DNA of 64,000 bases, from contig CAAFWU010000083.1 in assembly GCA_900766825.1 (NCBI GenBank), positions 1-64,000 on the forward strand. The letters run 5' to 3'. A program made the position numbers and the translations under genes. Source of the DNA: Bacteroidales bacterium. GTDB taxonomy: Bacteria; Bacteroidota; Bacteroidia; Bacteroidales; Marinilabiliaceae. Below are positions 35,591-43,763 of the stretch, in pieces. The notes beneath the pieces were generated by a model. The model was not told the origin of the DNA. It did no database searches and saw only the letters and a program-made list of their open reading frames with translations. Numbering within the stretch: the first letter of the stretch is position 1; each line of letters begins with the position of its first letter.

Positions 35591-35872
35591 TTATTACATA
35601 CAATGCTGCATTACGTCCTATATCATATAGCAGAAAGAAACACTACAAACACTAAAAAATTTAGTATCATCAAAACATTATGGAATACATACACAAAGTC
35701 TAAAATTACAATATACAACACTATTAATCAATAGATTACATAGCTTAAAATGATTTAATACTCAACTAACACCATAAACCCATCAAAAAATATTTCTACA
35801 AAAACAGCAAAATACAGTATCATTCAGAAAACTGTTCTACAAAAAGGTGATACATACAAAACAAAAGGTGCG
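35591..35872 (+). other. AT-rich gene-free stretch before cysK
   Basis: About 280 bp of very AT-rich sequence with no open frame of note on either strand; it probably only serves as upstream promoter region. Confidence 0.5.
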
Positions 35873-35880
35873 TAACTTTG
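35873..35880 (+). promoter_or_regulatory. -7 element of cysK
   Basis: TAACTTTG matches TAnnTTTG and gives a leader of about 20 nt before the cysK ATG. No TTTG lies 19-21 bp upstream. Confidence 0.5.
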
Positions 35881-35906
35881 TGGTGTAACAAAAAAAAAGA
35901 AATTAC

Positions 35907-36842
35907 ATGACTAAGATTGCACAAAAACTCACCGACCTGATAGGCAATACTCCATTGCTTCAAGTCAATCGCTACAGTGCGGCAGTGAACGCACAGGCAA
36001 ACATAATAGTAAAGATAGAGGCGTTCAACCCACTGAACAGTGTGAAGGATCGCATCGGCTTGGCCATGATAGAAGCTGCCGAGCGTGACGGTCTGCTCAA
36101 GCCAGGCGCCACCATCATAGAGCCCACCTCGGGCAACACGGGCGTAGGTCTTGCCATGGCAGCCACCGTATTGGGCTACAAACTGATTTTGACCATGCCC
36201 GAGACCATGAGCCTTGAGCGCAGAAGTTTGCTCAGCGCCTTGGGAGCAAAATTGGTTCTGACCCCTGGTCCTCAGGGTATGAAGGGAGCCATTGCCGAGG
36301 CCGAGAAGTTGCATGCCGAGACCCCAGGTTCGTTCATTCCCATGCAGTTTAAGAATCCAGCCAACCCCGCCATCCATCGTGCCACAACGGCCGAGGAGAT
36401 TTGGCGCGACACGGACGGCAAAGTTGACGTCTTTGTGGCAGGCGTGGGCACAGGTGGCACTGTGAGTGGCACGGGCAAGGGTCTTAAGGAGCATAACCCC
36501 AAGGTTCACATTGTGGCCGTAGAACCATTGCAATCGGCTGTTTTGTCGGGCAATAAGCCAGGTCCTCACAAGATTCAGGGCATTGGTGCTGGTTTCGTCC
36601 CCGACACCTACGATGCATCGGTTGTGGACGAAGTGTTGCCCATTGATAGCGACGAGGCTATTGCCACGAGCCGTAAGTTGGCCAAGACGGAGGGTTTGCT
36701 TGTTGGCATCTCGTCGGGAGCAGCTGTGCTGGCAGCCACCAAGTTGGCCGAGCGTCCTGAGTTCAAGGGTAAGAACATTGTGGTTCTGTTGCCAGACACT
36801 GGCACTCGCTACATGAGCACAGGCCTCTATAACGAGGAGTAG
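35907..36842 (+). CDS. cysK: Cysteine synthase A (O-acetylserine sulfhydrylase)
   Basis: A 311-residue PLP enzyme of the fold-II family that makes cysteine from O-acetylserine and sulfide. The PLP lysine is K47 in NSVKDRI; the substrate loop PTSGNTG and the phosphate-binding loop GTGGTVSGTG are intact, as is SSGAA near the C terminus. Length is standard for CysK. It stands alone with its own promoter element and terminator; cysE is not nearby. Confidence 0.96.
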   Translation: MTKIAQKLTDLIGNTPLLQVNRYSAAVNAQANIIVKIEAFNPLNSVKDRIGLAMIEAAERDGLLKPGATIIEPTSGNTGVGLAMAATVLGYKLILTMPETMSLERRSLLSALGAKLVLTPGPQGMKGAIAEAEKLHAETPGSFIPMQFKNPANPAIHRATTAEEIWRDTDGKVDVFVAGVGTGGTVSGTGKGLKEHNPKVHIVAVEPLQSAVLSGNKPGPHKIQGIGAGFVPDTYDASVVDEVLPIDSDEAIATSRKLAKTEGLLVGISSGAAVLAATKLAERPEFKGKNIVVLLPDTGTRYMSTGLYNEE

Positions 36843-36875
36843 AATTCGATTTTTTCTTTTTTTAATAGACGGGTG

Positions 36876-36946
36876 ATATTGCGTCATTGCATTTGGCTGA
36901 CCCAACAAGTGTGGGAGTGGCTTTTGCAATGGCGCGATATTTTTTT
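36876..36946 (+). terminator. Intrinsic terminator of cysK
   Basis: A 15-bp stem with two G-T pairs (36876-36890 with 36926-36940), an inner CCCA/TGGG hairpin, then six or more T. The 240 bp that follow, to tRNA-Trp, hold only its promoter. Confidence 0.85.
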
Positions 36947-37127
36947 ATGAGTTTTGGGGAATGAGGGATGAAGGCTGGGGAGGATGGGCTAATTGGTCGT
37001 GAGAAATATTATATTAATAGAAGAAATATAAGAGAACTACAACAATCTAAAATACAATACTATGCAAAACAGTTAGGAAGAAAGAGACTGATTTGACAAA
37101 AAAATGCGTTAAAAAAGGCACCGTAGA

Positions 37128-37159
37128 TTTGCATGTTAACACAAAAGTAAGTACTTTTG
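37128..37159 (+). promoter_or_regulatory. Promoter of tRNA-Trp
   Basis: TTTG (37128-37131), 20 bp, then TACTTTTG (37152-37159) followed by C: the same -7 sequence and spacing as rpsO. Transcription would start about 15 nt before the tRNA. Confidence 0.85.
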
Positions 37160-37180
37160 CAACGTCAAAATGAAAGACAC

Positions 37181-37253
37181 ACGGGTGTAGTTCAGTTGGT
37201 AGAGCATCGGTCTCCAAAACCGAGTGTCGGGCGTTCGAGTCGCTCCACCCGTG
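37181..37253 (+). tRNA. tRNA-Trp (anticodon CCA)
   Basis: A complete 73-nt cloverleaf. Acceptor ACGGGTG (37181-37187) pairs with CACCCGT (37246-37252); the anticodon stem TCGGT/ACCGA holds loop CTCCAAA, anticodon CCA; the T loop is TTCGAGT; the discriminator is G, as expected for tryptophan. CCA is not encoded. Confidence 0.96.
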
Positions 37254-37269
37254 CTAACTGATACAAGAT

Positions 37270-37308
37270 TAAGGTCTGAAAGCATTGCTTTCGGACCTTA
37301 TTTTTTTG
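37270..37308 (+). terminator. Intrinsic terminator of tRNA-Trp
   Basis: A 14-bp stem with one G-T pair around the loop ATT (37270-37283 with 37287-37300), followed by seven T. It ends the monocistronic tRNA transcript. Confidence 0.93.
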
Positions 37309-37503
37309 CATATTATGATTTGGAGAGACCATAGGGTGTCACCTTAGGCTAATGAGACTAACTCATTTAAGAGTTTCAACATTACGAACCTTGCTTCTTT
37401 TTATGAAACAGCCTACACGGCATTCCACCCAACAATTATATTAAAATTCAATTTTGCTTTAGCGGGTTAATATATTTATCCGTTCTTTTCCGAAATGTCT
37501 AAT

Positions 37504-38004
37504 TTATTTTCCTTCGAGGCTATCCTTGACAAAGGTTAGGGGAAGGAGGCTGGCTATGCCTTTGGGGAGATGGTAGAGTTCGTTGGCTCCGGCGAGTGTT
37601 ATGAAGATGGGGAGTCCTTGGGCGGTCTCTTTTTCTAAGAGGGATTGGCGACAGGCACCGCAGGGGGTTATGGGAGAGATGACAGGACCGTTGTCGGTTT
37701 CGGCACAGATGAGGAGACGGAGGACCTTGGCTTCAGGATAACGACTGTTGGCATAGAAAACGGTGACGCGCTCGGCACAGAGACCAGATGGATAGGCGGC
37801 GTTTTCTTGATTGCAACCAGAGACTATCTGGCCGTTGTCGAGAAGGGCGGCGGCTCCTACACGAAAGCGGGAATAGGGGGCATAGGCTCGGGCGGCGGCT
37901 GCGCGGGCTTGGCGGAGGAGTTCTTCGGTCTGGGCGGCGTTGGGGGCTTGAGATGCCGATATGGGGGTTATGCTTACGCTTACGTCTACTTGATGTTCTT
38001 TCAT
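37504..38004 (-). CDS. cdd: Cytidine deaminase
   Basis: A 166-residue zinc enzyme that converts cytidine and deoxycytidine to uridine forms in pyrimidine salvage. Zinc and catalytic motifs are CAERVTVF (Cys plus catalytic Glu) and PCGACRQ near residue 111; SRFRVGAAAL is the substrate-binding start. About 25 polar residues precede the family core, so the true start might be slightly downstream, but no other Met is available before the core. It is downstream of the glucanotransferase on the same strand, with a hairpin between. Confidence 0.92.
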   Translation of the reverse strand: MKEHQVDVSVSITPISASQAPNAAQTEELLRQARAAAARAYAPYSRFRVGAAALLDNGQIVSGCNQENAAYPSGLCAERVTVFYANSRYPEAKVLRLLICAETDNGPVISPITPCGACRQSLLEKETAQGLPIFITLAGANELYHLPKGIASLLPLTFVKDSLEGK

Positions 38005-38090
38005 GGCTTTGATGTTTTATGTTTTAGGGGGGATTGTTTGGACTCGACTGGAGCGAGGGTATTACTATAGAGAGAGGGTTTTATAGACAA

Positions 38091-38127
38091 ATTGGGAGAC
38101 GAGACTCGGTGAGGCTCGTCTCCCAAT
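38091..38127 (-). terminator. Hairpin after the glucanotransferase gene
   Basis: A perfect 13-bp inverted repeat (38091-38103 with 38115-38127) 33 bp past the stop codon of the GH77 gene. Neither side has a good T run, so it is a weak or processed terminator before cdd. Confidence 0.5.
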
Positions 38128-38159
38128 GGTGTTTACAGAATAGGGTATGGGCAATGTGC

Positions 38160-40811
38160 TTATGCTGTGCGACCCGAGGACTGAACCAAGGCGGCTATCT
38201 TCTGATGGAGCTCGGGGTACTTGGTTTTGAGTTCATCGACCAAGAAGGGAACACGGTAGCGCCACATTTGGTCGGGGTTGGATGGCACATTGATTCGCTC
38301 CTCGAAGGGGAGGAGGTGGGGCACATTGTCCAACATGCCAGCATAGTCCTGAATTGGGTTGATGCAGAGCATGGAGGGGGCGTTGAGGTGTTGGCAGACA
38401 ACATTAGTGACTATGTCGCCAGAGGCTACAGGGGGTACGTTGCCACCACGATACATCATGTTGTGATAGTACCACTCGACGTCGGCACGGTCCTCTTCCC
38501 ACCAGCCTCGGATGTCCGAGATGTCGTGGCTGGAAGTGGCGCAAACAGAGAGGTAGGGGTAGTAGGCTGGGGTGCCAAAACGTTCCCAGTTCTGTTTGGG
38601 CATACGCTGGAGTTCGAGTGAAAGGATCTGGAGACGCTGCATGACGATGGGGACGGAGGCGGGAATCATACCAAGGTCCTCACCGCAGACGAGCATACGG
38701 CACTGATCCAGCAGGGCGCCAAGGTGTTCCTCGGCATTCTGTTTCCAGAAATCGTTGTTGCGATTAAAGAAGAAGTCGTCGGCCAGAGATTTGAAGACCC
38801 ACTTTTGGTCGTCGGGCAAGCGGCGATAGCGGTCGGTTTCCTCGAGCATGATGCGTGGGTGCCATTCGCCCTCTTTGACTGAGACGAAGAGAACCTCGTG
38901 GAGTATGTCGGCCACGCCGCGGCGTACGCGCTCACGAGCAGTTTGCTCCACCTCGGCCTCGAGCCATTTGTCGAAGACATCGGGGGTAAAGTTCTCGGGC
39001 TTGAGTTTGAGCGACCCATCGGGCTGACGGTCGAAGAACTTATAGACAGAGCCTGCGTACTCGGAAAGTTTGGCACTAAGGAAGCCGTCGGTTACCACTG
39101 GGATGGCAAAATCCTCGATGGCACCGCGCACTCCACGTTGCCAGAGTTCCTGACTTGAGAAGGGCAGAGCGGGCGAGAAGACGCCCATGAGACCGCTATG
39201 GAATGGGAAGGGGATGGACCAAATGCGGAAGAAGCCGAGGATGTGGTCGATGCGGAAGACGTCGAAGAACATCTGCATTCGTTGCATGCGGCGTGTCCAC
39301 CAAGCGTAGCCGTCTTTGGCCATGACGTCCCACTTGTAGGTTGGAAAGCCCCAGTTCTGACCATCGCGCGAGAAGAAGTCGGGTGGCGCACCAGCTTGGA
39401 GCGAGAAGTCGAAGAGATCGGGGTCGGTCCAAGCCTCAACGGAGTGTGGGTTGATTCCGATGGGGAGGTCGCCCTTGATGGCGATGCCTTGAGCATGAAC
39501 ATACTCAATGGCCTCGGTGAGCTGCTTCTCGAGATGATATTGTAAGAAGACTCGGTAGAGGACCTCGTTATAGAGTTCGTGCTTGGGGTCGAACATGGCG
39601 TCGACCTCGGCACGGGAGTGCTTGCTTAGGTTCTTCCAGAGACGGAAGTTGGGGGTGTGGTTGACGTTGCGTAGGGTTGCGAAGGCGGCATAGTCCTTGA
39701 GCCAGAAGTCGTTCTTCTGCATATAGGCTTTGACGTCGGGGTCGGCAACGAATTTGTCTCTAACGTCGGCAAAGAGGGCACGGAGTGTGCGGTCTTTCCA
39801 TTCGCGGGTGCGGTTATACTCTAGGAAGGTTGAGTCGTTGAGGTAGAGACCATTCTCGCGCTCTATGGCGGACATACGCTTGCCATAGAATTTATAGACC
39901 TGCTCCACAGAGATGTAGCTTGGGTGGAGGGCCATGATGGAGATGGCGTTGTAGGGATAGGAATCTCGCCACTGGAGTTTGGCGGTGGTGTCGTTGATGG
40001 GCAGGAGCTGAATGACCTTGAGGTTGGCAGCCACGCACCAGTCGGCCAAGGGTTTGAGGTCGAGGAACTCGCCACAGCCACGGCTGCTGCGTGTGCGGAG
40101 CGAGAAGATGGGGACTGCCACGCCAGCGGCACGCCAAGGTTTGGCAAAGTTGAAGCCATTGAAGGAGTAGACCGAAGCGGCACCGCCTCTCATGGCATCT
40201 TCGCATTTAACGATGCGGTTCATGCCCTCCTCGTAGCTCTTGAGGGTGTCGGTCTTGGTGTCCCAGATGCAGAATTTGAACTCAAATTCTTTGAGCAAGG
40301 GGATGTTGCCGAAGTCGAGGACCCAGGTGTTGTTGATGCAACGCTTCATCACATAGGCCTGCTCGGGGTTCCAGTTGATGAACTGCTTGGATATGAGTCT
40401 GACTTCCTCGTCGGGGGCCACACGTGGTTCGGTGAGAACGATGACGAAGGTTCCTTTTTTAGGAGCAGGTGGCAAATCTTTTGACTCGGGACGGAAAACG
40501 GCCTCGGCGAAGGCGGGAGCTGCAATGGCATCGCCACCGTCTTGGGGGCTACGCCAACTGTCGAAGACTTGAATGTCACAGTTGGAATCTGGCGAGAAGC
40601 GCCAGTGTCGTTCCTCTATCTTGCCATCGGCAAGCATGACAGCATACCTATAGAAGAAGAAGCTGCTGCATGACGACTCGTATATCTGATGTCCTTCAGC
40701 GTCGGCTGTCATACGCTGCTCAACGATTGGAGCATCGGCAGTGGCGCGAGTCTGTAAGATTACATAATCTTGGGGACCAGTCTTGTAGTGAATGTGAAAG
40801 GTCTTGGTCAT
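38160..40811 (-). CDS. malQ: 4-alpha-glucanotransferase with N-terminal starch-binding domains
   Basis: An 883-residue enzyme that transfers alpha-1,4-glucan segments between maltodextrins or glycogen. Residues 1 to about 250 look like two CBM20 starch-binding domains; the rest is GH77. The nucleophile is D522 in FRIDHILG, the acid/base E711 in CGEDLG, and the third acid lies in SSHDISDIRGWW. The layout matches the DPE2-like, CBM20-bearing MalQ of Bacteroidetes rather than the shorter E. coli form. No other glycogen gene is adjacent. The start ATG at 40809-40811 is the first in frame. Confidence 0.93.
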   Translation of the reverse strand: MTKTFHIHYKTGPQDYVILQTRATADAPIVEQRMTADAEGHQIYESSCSSFFFYRYAVMLADGKIEERHWRFSPDSNCDIQVFDSWRSPQDGGDAIAAPAFAEAVFRPESKDLPPAPKKGTFVIVLTEPRVAPDEEVRLISKQFINWNPEQAYVMKRCINNTWVLDFGNIPLLKEFEFKFCIWDTKTDTLKSYEEGMNRIVKCEDAMRGGAASVYSFNGFNFAKPWRAAGVAVPIFSLRTRSSRGCGEFLDLKPLADWCVAANLKVIQLLPINDTTAKLQWRDSYPYNAISIMALHPSYISVEQVYKFYGKRMSAIERENGLYLNDSTFLEYNRTREWKDRTLRALFADVRDKFVADPDVKAYMQKNDFWLKDYAAFATLRNVNHTPNFRLWKNLSKHSRAEVDAMFDPKHELYNEVLYRVFLQYHLEKQLTEAIEYVHAQGIAIKGDLPIGINPHSVEAWTDPDLFDFSLQAGAPPDFFSRDGQNWGFPTYKWDVMAKDGYAWWTRRMQRMQMFFDVFRIDHILGFFRIWSIPFPFHSGLMGVFSPALPFSSQELWQRGVRGAIEDFAIPVVTDGFLSAKLSEYAGSVYKFFDRQPDGSLKLKPENFTPDVFDKWLEAEVEQTARERVRRGVADILHEVLFVSVKEGEWHPRIMLEETDRYRRLPDDQKWVFKSLADDFFFNRNNDFWKQNAEEHLGALLDQCRMLVCGEDLGMIPASVPIVMQRLQILSLELQRMPKQNWERFGTPAYYPYLSVCATSSHDISDIRGWWEEDRADVEWYYHNMMYRGGNVPPVASGDIVTNVVCQHLNAPSMLCINPIQDYAGMLDNVPHLLPFEERINVPSNPDQMWRYRVPFLVDELKTKYPELHQKIAALVQSSGRTA

Positions 40812-41204
40812 TAATATCTTGATTTCGTTACCTTTGGGGCACAGTAATTAATTGGTAGTAGTGACTTTTGTTCTTAGGAACATGCGTTTCTTATGATGAA
40901 TATTTGCATCGAAGAACATCACTTTTTTACGCAAATTTTGCTCTTTTGTTGCCAAGGTTTGACACTTGGGAGGGGGCTGAACGGTGTCTACAATAAAGAA
41001 AAAAATGTGATGCCCCCTACTATGATTGGGTTCCTCTGGATTAATGAGGGCAGATAGCAAGCGTCTGGCATGAGCAAAAAGGGGGTCGGCGGCGGAGCAA
41101 CAAACCAAACAAGCTGATGACATTGCAATAAGAGTGTTGACCCGAGACGACGACTGATTACAAAAATAGTGTTATTTTTGTTTGATTATAAACAAAGAAA
41201 TAAA
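40812..41204 (+). other. Divergent gap between malQ and the DUF4293 gene
   Basis: 393 bp without a supported gene. TACCTTTG (40829-40836, plus) follows a CTTG by 22 bp; TATTTTTG occurs on plus at 41173-41180 and on minus at 41161-41168. The last two probably drive the two divergent genes, but -33 boxes are poor. Two short frames here look spurious. Confidence 0.45.
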
Positions 41205-41669
41205 ATGATACAAAGAAAACAGAGCATCTTTATATTGGTGGCCATGCTGTTGGTGGGCTACCTTATGTTGTGGCCAATTGACATATTTGCGGGTCCACAG
41301 GGCATGATAGAGTTGACATGGACGGGGTTGTGGGACGTGACACCAGGTGTTCAGGACCCTCATCTGCGATCGCTCACAGCGCTTAGCTTTTTGATTGTTT
41401 TGGAGTTGATACTGAACTTCTTGGGCTTGTTTATGTACCGTCATCGTTCGGCACAGATGCGCGTAATTGGTGTGGGCGCAGGTTTGGCCATAGGCATTTC
41501 GGCCGTATTGGTCTACTTGGGGGTTAGCACAGCTGGCCAGCTGGAACTGGAGTGGCATTTCTGCGCCAAGTGGTTGGTTCCCATAGCTGTGGCTGTTTTG
41601 GACATATTGGCCTATAGGTTTATTTCGGACGATGAGGCATTGGTTCGCAGCCTTAATCGCCTTAGGTAA
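41205..41669 (+). CDS. DUF4293 family membrane protein
   Basis: A 154-residue protein with four hydrophobic helices (about residues 8-25, 55-76, 86-106 and 118-138). The opening MIQRKQSIFILVAMLLVGYL is characteristic of DUF4293, a Bacteroidetes-specific family of unknown function. The ATG at 41205 is preferred over 41169, which lies at the putative -7 element. A bidirectional terminator follows. Confidence 0.85.
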   Translation: MIQRKQSIFILVAMLLVGYLMLWPIDIFAGPQGMIELTWTGLWDVTPGVQDPHLRSLTALSFLIVLELILNFLGLFMYRHRSAQMRVIGVGAGLAIGISAVLVYLGVSTAGQLELEWHFCAKWLVPIAVAVLDILAYRFISDDEALVRSLNRLR

Positions 41670-41712
41670 TAAGATATCTCATGAGGTGTGGGAAAGTCTA
41701 CACCACAAAAAG

Positions 41713-41755
41713 AATTGGGCAGACCAACAACTGAATGTTGGTCTGCCCAATTTTA
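41713..41755 (+). terminator. Bidirectional intrinsic terminator
   Basis: A perfect 17-bp stem (41713-41729 with 41736-41752) with loop ACTGAA. On plus it is followed by TTATTT; on minus the stem ends into CTTTTTG. It serves the DUF4293 gene and the convergent MaoC gene. Confidence 0.9.
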
Positions 41756-41826
41756 TTTATGTTGAGGTCATAATCCTCGATGACTCTATGTTAATAACGG
41801 GTGTTTTGAGGTTAGGCAACCCGATA

Positions 41827-42294
41827 TTAGGCGTTGAAGTGATAGAGGAATACGATGTCGCCAGTGTAGGCGGGTTTGCGCTGTCCCTCGATTTCGAGTT
41901 TCACGCTCATGGAAGCCTTGGTTGTGCCGCGGAGGTTGAGGACTTCGCGCACGGTAACATGGAGGCGAACACGGCTGCCAACGACCACGGGCTGCTGATA
42001 GCGGAAGTTCTCGATGCCGTAGTTAATCTGGTCCTTGATGTTGCGGACATCAACAATCTGCTCCCAGAGGTGGGGGAGGATGGAGAGAGTGAGGTAGCCG
42101 TGGGCAATGGTGTTGCCGAAGGTAGACTCACGCTTAGCCTTCTCAACGTCGACGTGGATCCACTGATGGTCGAGTGTGGCATCGGCAAAGAGGTTAACTT
42201 GCTCTTGTGTAAACTCGTGCCAATCGGAAACGCCGAGTTCCTTACCTACCAAGGCTTCGAGGTCGGCATGGCTATTAATGACTAATGCGCTCAT
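41827..42294 (-). CDS. MaoC-like hot-dog dehydratase
   Basis: A 155-residue hot-dog-fold protein of the MaoC/(R)-specific enoyl-CoA hydratase family. The catalytic Asp/His are in FADATLDHQWIH (Asp then His, five residues apart), and the following AHGYLTLS is the family's second motif. It would hydrate or dehydrate acyl-CoA or acyl-ACP derivatives; the substrate is unknown. The start at 42294 (MSALVIN) follows the family; 25 more codons upstream are His/Asn/Pro-rich and unlikely coding. A TAAATTTG element (42331-42338, minus) lies 37 bp upstream. Confidence 0.88.
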   Translation of the reverse strand: MSALVINSHADLEALVGKELGVSDWHEFTQEQVNLFADATLDHQWIHVDVEKAKRESTFGNTIAHGYLTLSILPHLWEQIVDVRNIKDQINYGIENFRYQQPVVVGSRVRLHVTVREVLNLRGTTKASMSVKLEIEGQRKPAYTGDIVFLYHFNA

Positions 42295-42330
42295 GTGATG
42301 ATGGTTAAGATTATGATGATTTGTCGGGTG

Positions 42331-42338
42331 CAAATTTA
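42331..42338 (-). promoter_or_regulatory. -7 element of the MaoC gene
   Basis: CAAATTTA on plus is TAAATTTG on minus, an exact TAnnTTTG match 37 bp before the start codon. No -33 box is at proper spacing. Confidence 0.45.
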
Positions 42339-42399
42339 AACAATATATTGAAAATGGGAACGGGGGCAAGGTTTATGGTTGGCTCTGCTCCTCTTCGCA

Positions 42400-42458
42400 A
42401 AAAAAAATAATCCCATCCGATGCCTAAGGGGAATACCTAAGGGATTGAGGATGGGATT
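42400..42458 (-). terminator. Strong intrinsic terminator without a protein gene upstream
   Basis: A 10-bp stem AATCCCATCC/GGATGGGATT (42409-42418 with 42449-42458). On minus the outer AA/TT pairs run into a T-rich tract of about nine T. The loop holds two copies of CCTAAGG. It lies downstream of a structured RNA region rather than of a protein gene. Confidence 0.75.
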
Positions 42459-42727
42459 GTTATAAGGGGCCGCACCTAATTGGATGTTTAAACTCCTAAA
42501 GATAGGATTTGGGTGCCACGCTACTCAGTAATCTTCCCGCCGTTGCAGATGCAACAGACAGCCCGAAGGCTGCGAAGCCCGCCTTCATAGCGTTTAAGCG
42601 TCGCCCATTTGAGATTTTTAATGTTGAGTTTAACGATCAAAAATCCGATGCGGCTTTTTTTCAATATGTTACCACCGTTGTGAGTCTATGAGTTAAACTT
42701 ACGTTGTGAACTCATTGGCTTATCGGT
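42400..42727 (-). ncRNA. Candidate novel structured noncoding RNA (about 325 nt)
   Basis: The region between a TATATTTG -7 element and a strong terminator on the minus strand has no credible protein gene but dense RNA structure. There are three perfect 5-bp tetraloop hairpins: CAGCC-UUCG-GGCUG (42559-42572), GUUGC-AUCU-GCAAC (42542-42555) and UCCUA-UCUU-UAGGA (42494-42507). The first has the extra-stable C(UUCG)G loop. It lacks the conserved elements of RNase P RNA and tmRNA, and is too long for SRP or 6S RNA. A 60-codon frame on plus (42509-42691) crosses all the hairpins in part and is probably a shadow. The family is unknown to me. Confidence 0.5.
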
Positions 42728-42733
42728 GTAGTG

Positions 42734-42741
42734 CAAATATA
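42734..42741 (-). promoter_or_regulatory. -7 element of the candidate ncRNA
   Basis: Plus-strand CAAATATA is TATATTTG on minus, followed by C, the favoured TAnnTTTGC form. The -33 region has no clear TTTG. Confidence 0.5.
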
Positions 42742-42923
42742 GCCACTTTTTAAATTGATTGTATCATTTTTATGTAAAATATATTTAGAAATTTGCACGT
42801 TTATTAGCAAAGCTACATAAGAGGAGGATGGAGTAAAAGGGATAGAATTGGGTGAGGAGAGGAGAGAAGGTGGGCGAGTGACAAGAAATGTCAATGAAAG
42901 GAATGGTGATTTGTTAACGCAAG

Positions 42924-42956
42924 GTTGGGAAATGAAGCGATTTTTGTGTAGTTTTA
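42924..42956 (+). promoter_or_regulatory. Promoter of the mannosyltransferase gene
   Basis: GTTG (42924-42927), 21 bp, then TAGTTTTA (42949-42956) followed by CG. The mraZ promoter has almost the same form (GTTG-N20-TAATTTTACG), which supports both. The leader is about 32 nt. Confidence 0.5.
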
Positions 42957-42993
42957 CGACTAAATAACCTAAAACGGAGAGATAAGAAGAACT

Positions 42994-43731
42994 ATGACTA
43001 AAGACGTTGTCATAATCCCGACATACAACGAAAAGGAGAACATAACGGCCATAATAAACGAAGTGTTCTCGTTGCAGCACGATTTTCACATATTGGTTAT
43101 TGACGATGGTTCGCCCGACGGAACGGCCAAAATAGTTAAGGACCTGATGACCAAATACAACGAGGAGCTCCATCTTATAGAGCGCCCAGGCAAGATGGGT
43201 TTGGGCACAGCATACATAACGGGTTTCAAGTGGGCACTGGAGCACGACTATGACTACGTATTCGAAATGGACGCCGATTTTTCTCACTCGCCCGATGACT
43301 TGCCCCGCCTGCTGGATGCGTGTCGCGAGGAGGGTGGCGATATGTCCATTGGGTCGCGCTACATTTCGGGCGTCAACGTGGTAAACTGGCCCATGAGCCG
43401 CGTGCTGATGTCTTATTTTGCCTCGGTATACGTTAGGTTTGTTACTGGCCTCAAGATAATGGACACCACGGCAGGCTTTGTTTGCTACGGTCGTCAGGTG
43501 CTCAAGTCCATAGAGTTGGACAAGATAAAGCTCAAGGGCTATGGTTTCCAGATAGAGATGAAGTTCACGGCCTGGAAATTGGGCTTCAACATCAAGGAGG
43601 TGCCCATAATCTTCACCGACCGCAAACAGGGCAAAAGCAAGATGAGCGGCGGCATATTCAACGAGGCCGTGTGGGGCGTCATTGGAATGAAAATTGGCAG
43701 CTGGTTCAAGAGCTATAAACGGAAAGAATAA
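42994..43731 (+). CDS. Polyprenol monophosphomannose synthase-like glycosyltransferase
   Basis: A 245-residue GT2 enzyme of the dolichyl-phosphate mannosyltransferase (DPM1) type. VIIPTYNEKENI opens the domain, VIDDGSPDGT binds nucleotide sugar, EMDADFSHSP holds the metal-binding DAD, and IGSRYISG and the late GKSKMSGG are conserved in DPM1-like proteins. No C-terminal membrane helices, so it is the soluble form. It probably charges a polyprenyl phosphate with a sugar for glycan or lipid modification; the sugar is not fixed by sequence. Dihydroorotase follows 32 bp later. Confidence 0.88.
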   Translation: MTKDVVIIPTYNEKENITAIINEVFSLQHDFHILVIDDGSPDGTAKIVKDLMTKYNEELHLIERPGKMGLGTAYITGFKWALEHDYDYVFEMDADFSHSPDDLPRLLDACREEGGDMSIGSRYISGVNVVNWPMSRVLMSYFASVYVRFVTGLKIMDTTAGFVCYGRQVLKSIELDKIKLKGYGFQIEMKFTAWKLGFNIKEVPIIFTDRKQGKSKMSGGIFNEAVWGVIGMKIGSWFKSYKRKE

Positions 43732-43763
43732 CCCCGATAAAAAAAATAGTAGGGAAGAGAGTC

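Noticed and set aside
35820..36929. 369-codon frame on the minus strand
   Set aside because: Antisense to cysK and running through its promoter and into its terminator; no domain.
40848..41123. 91-codon minus frame and a 54-codon plus frame (40893-41057) in the malQ upstream gap
   Set aside because: Cys/His/Phe-rich compositions unlike the neighbours, no start context, and both lie over the likely promoter region.
42509..42691. 60-codon plus-strand frame
   Set aside because: It covers the candidate structured RNA on the other strand, has no start context, and its second half contains low-complexity Phe/Val sequence. Kept in mind as an alternative reading.
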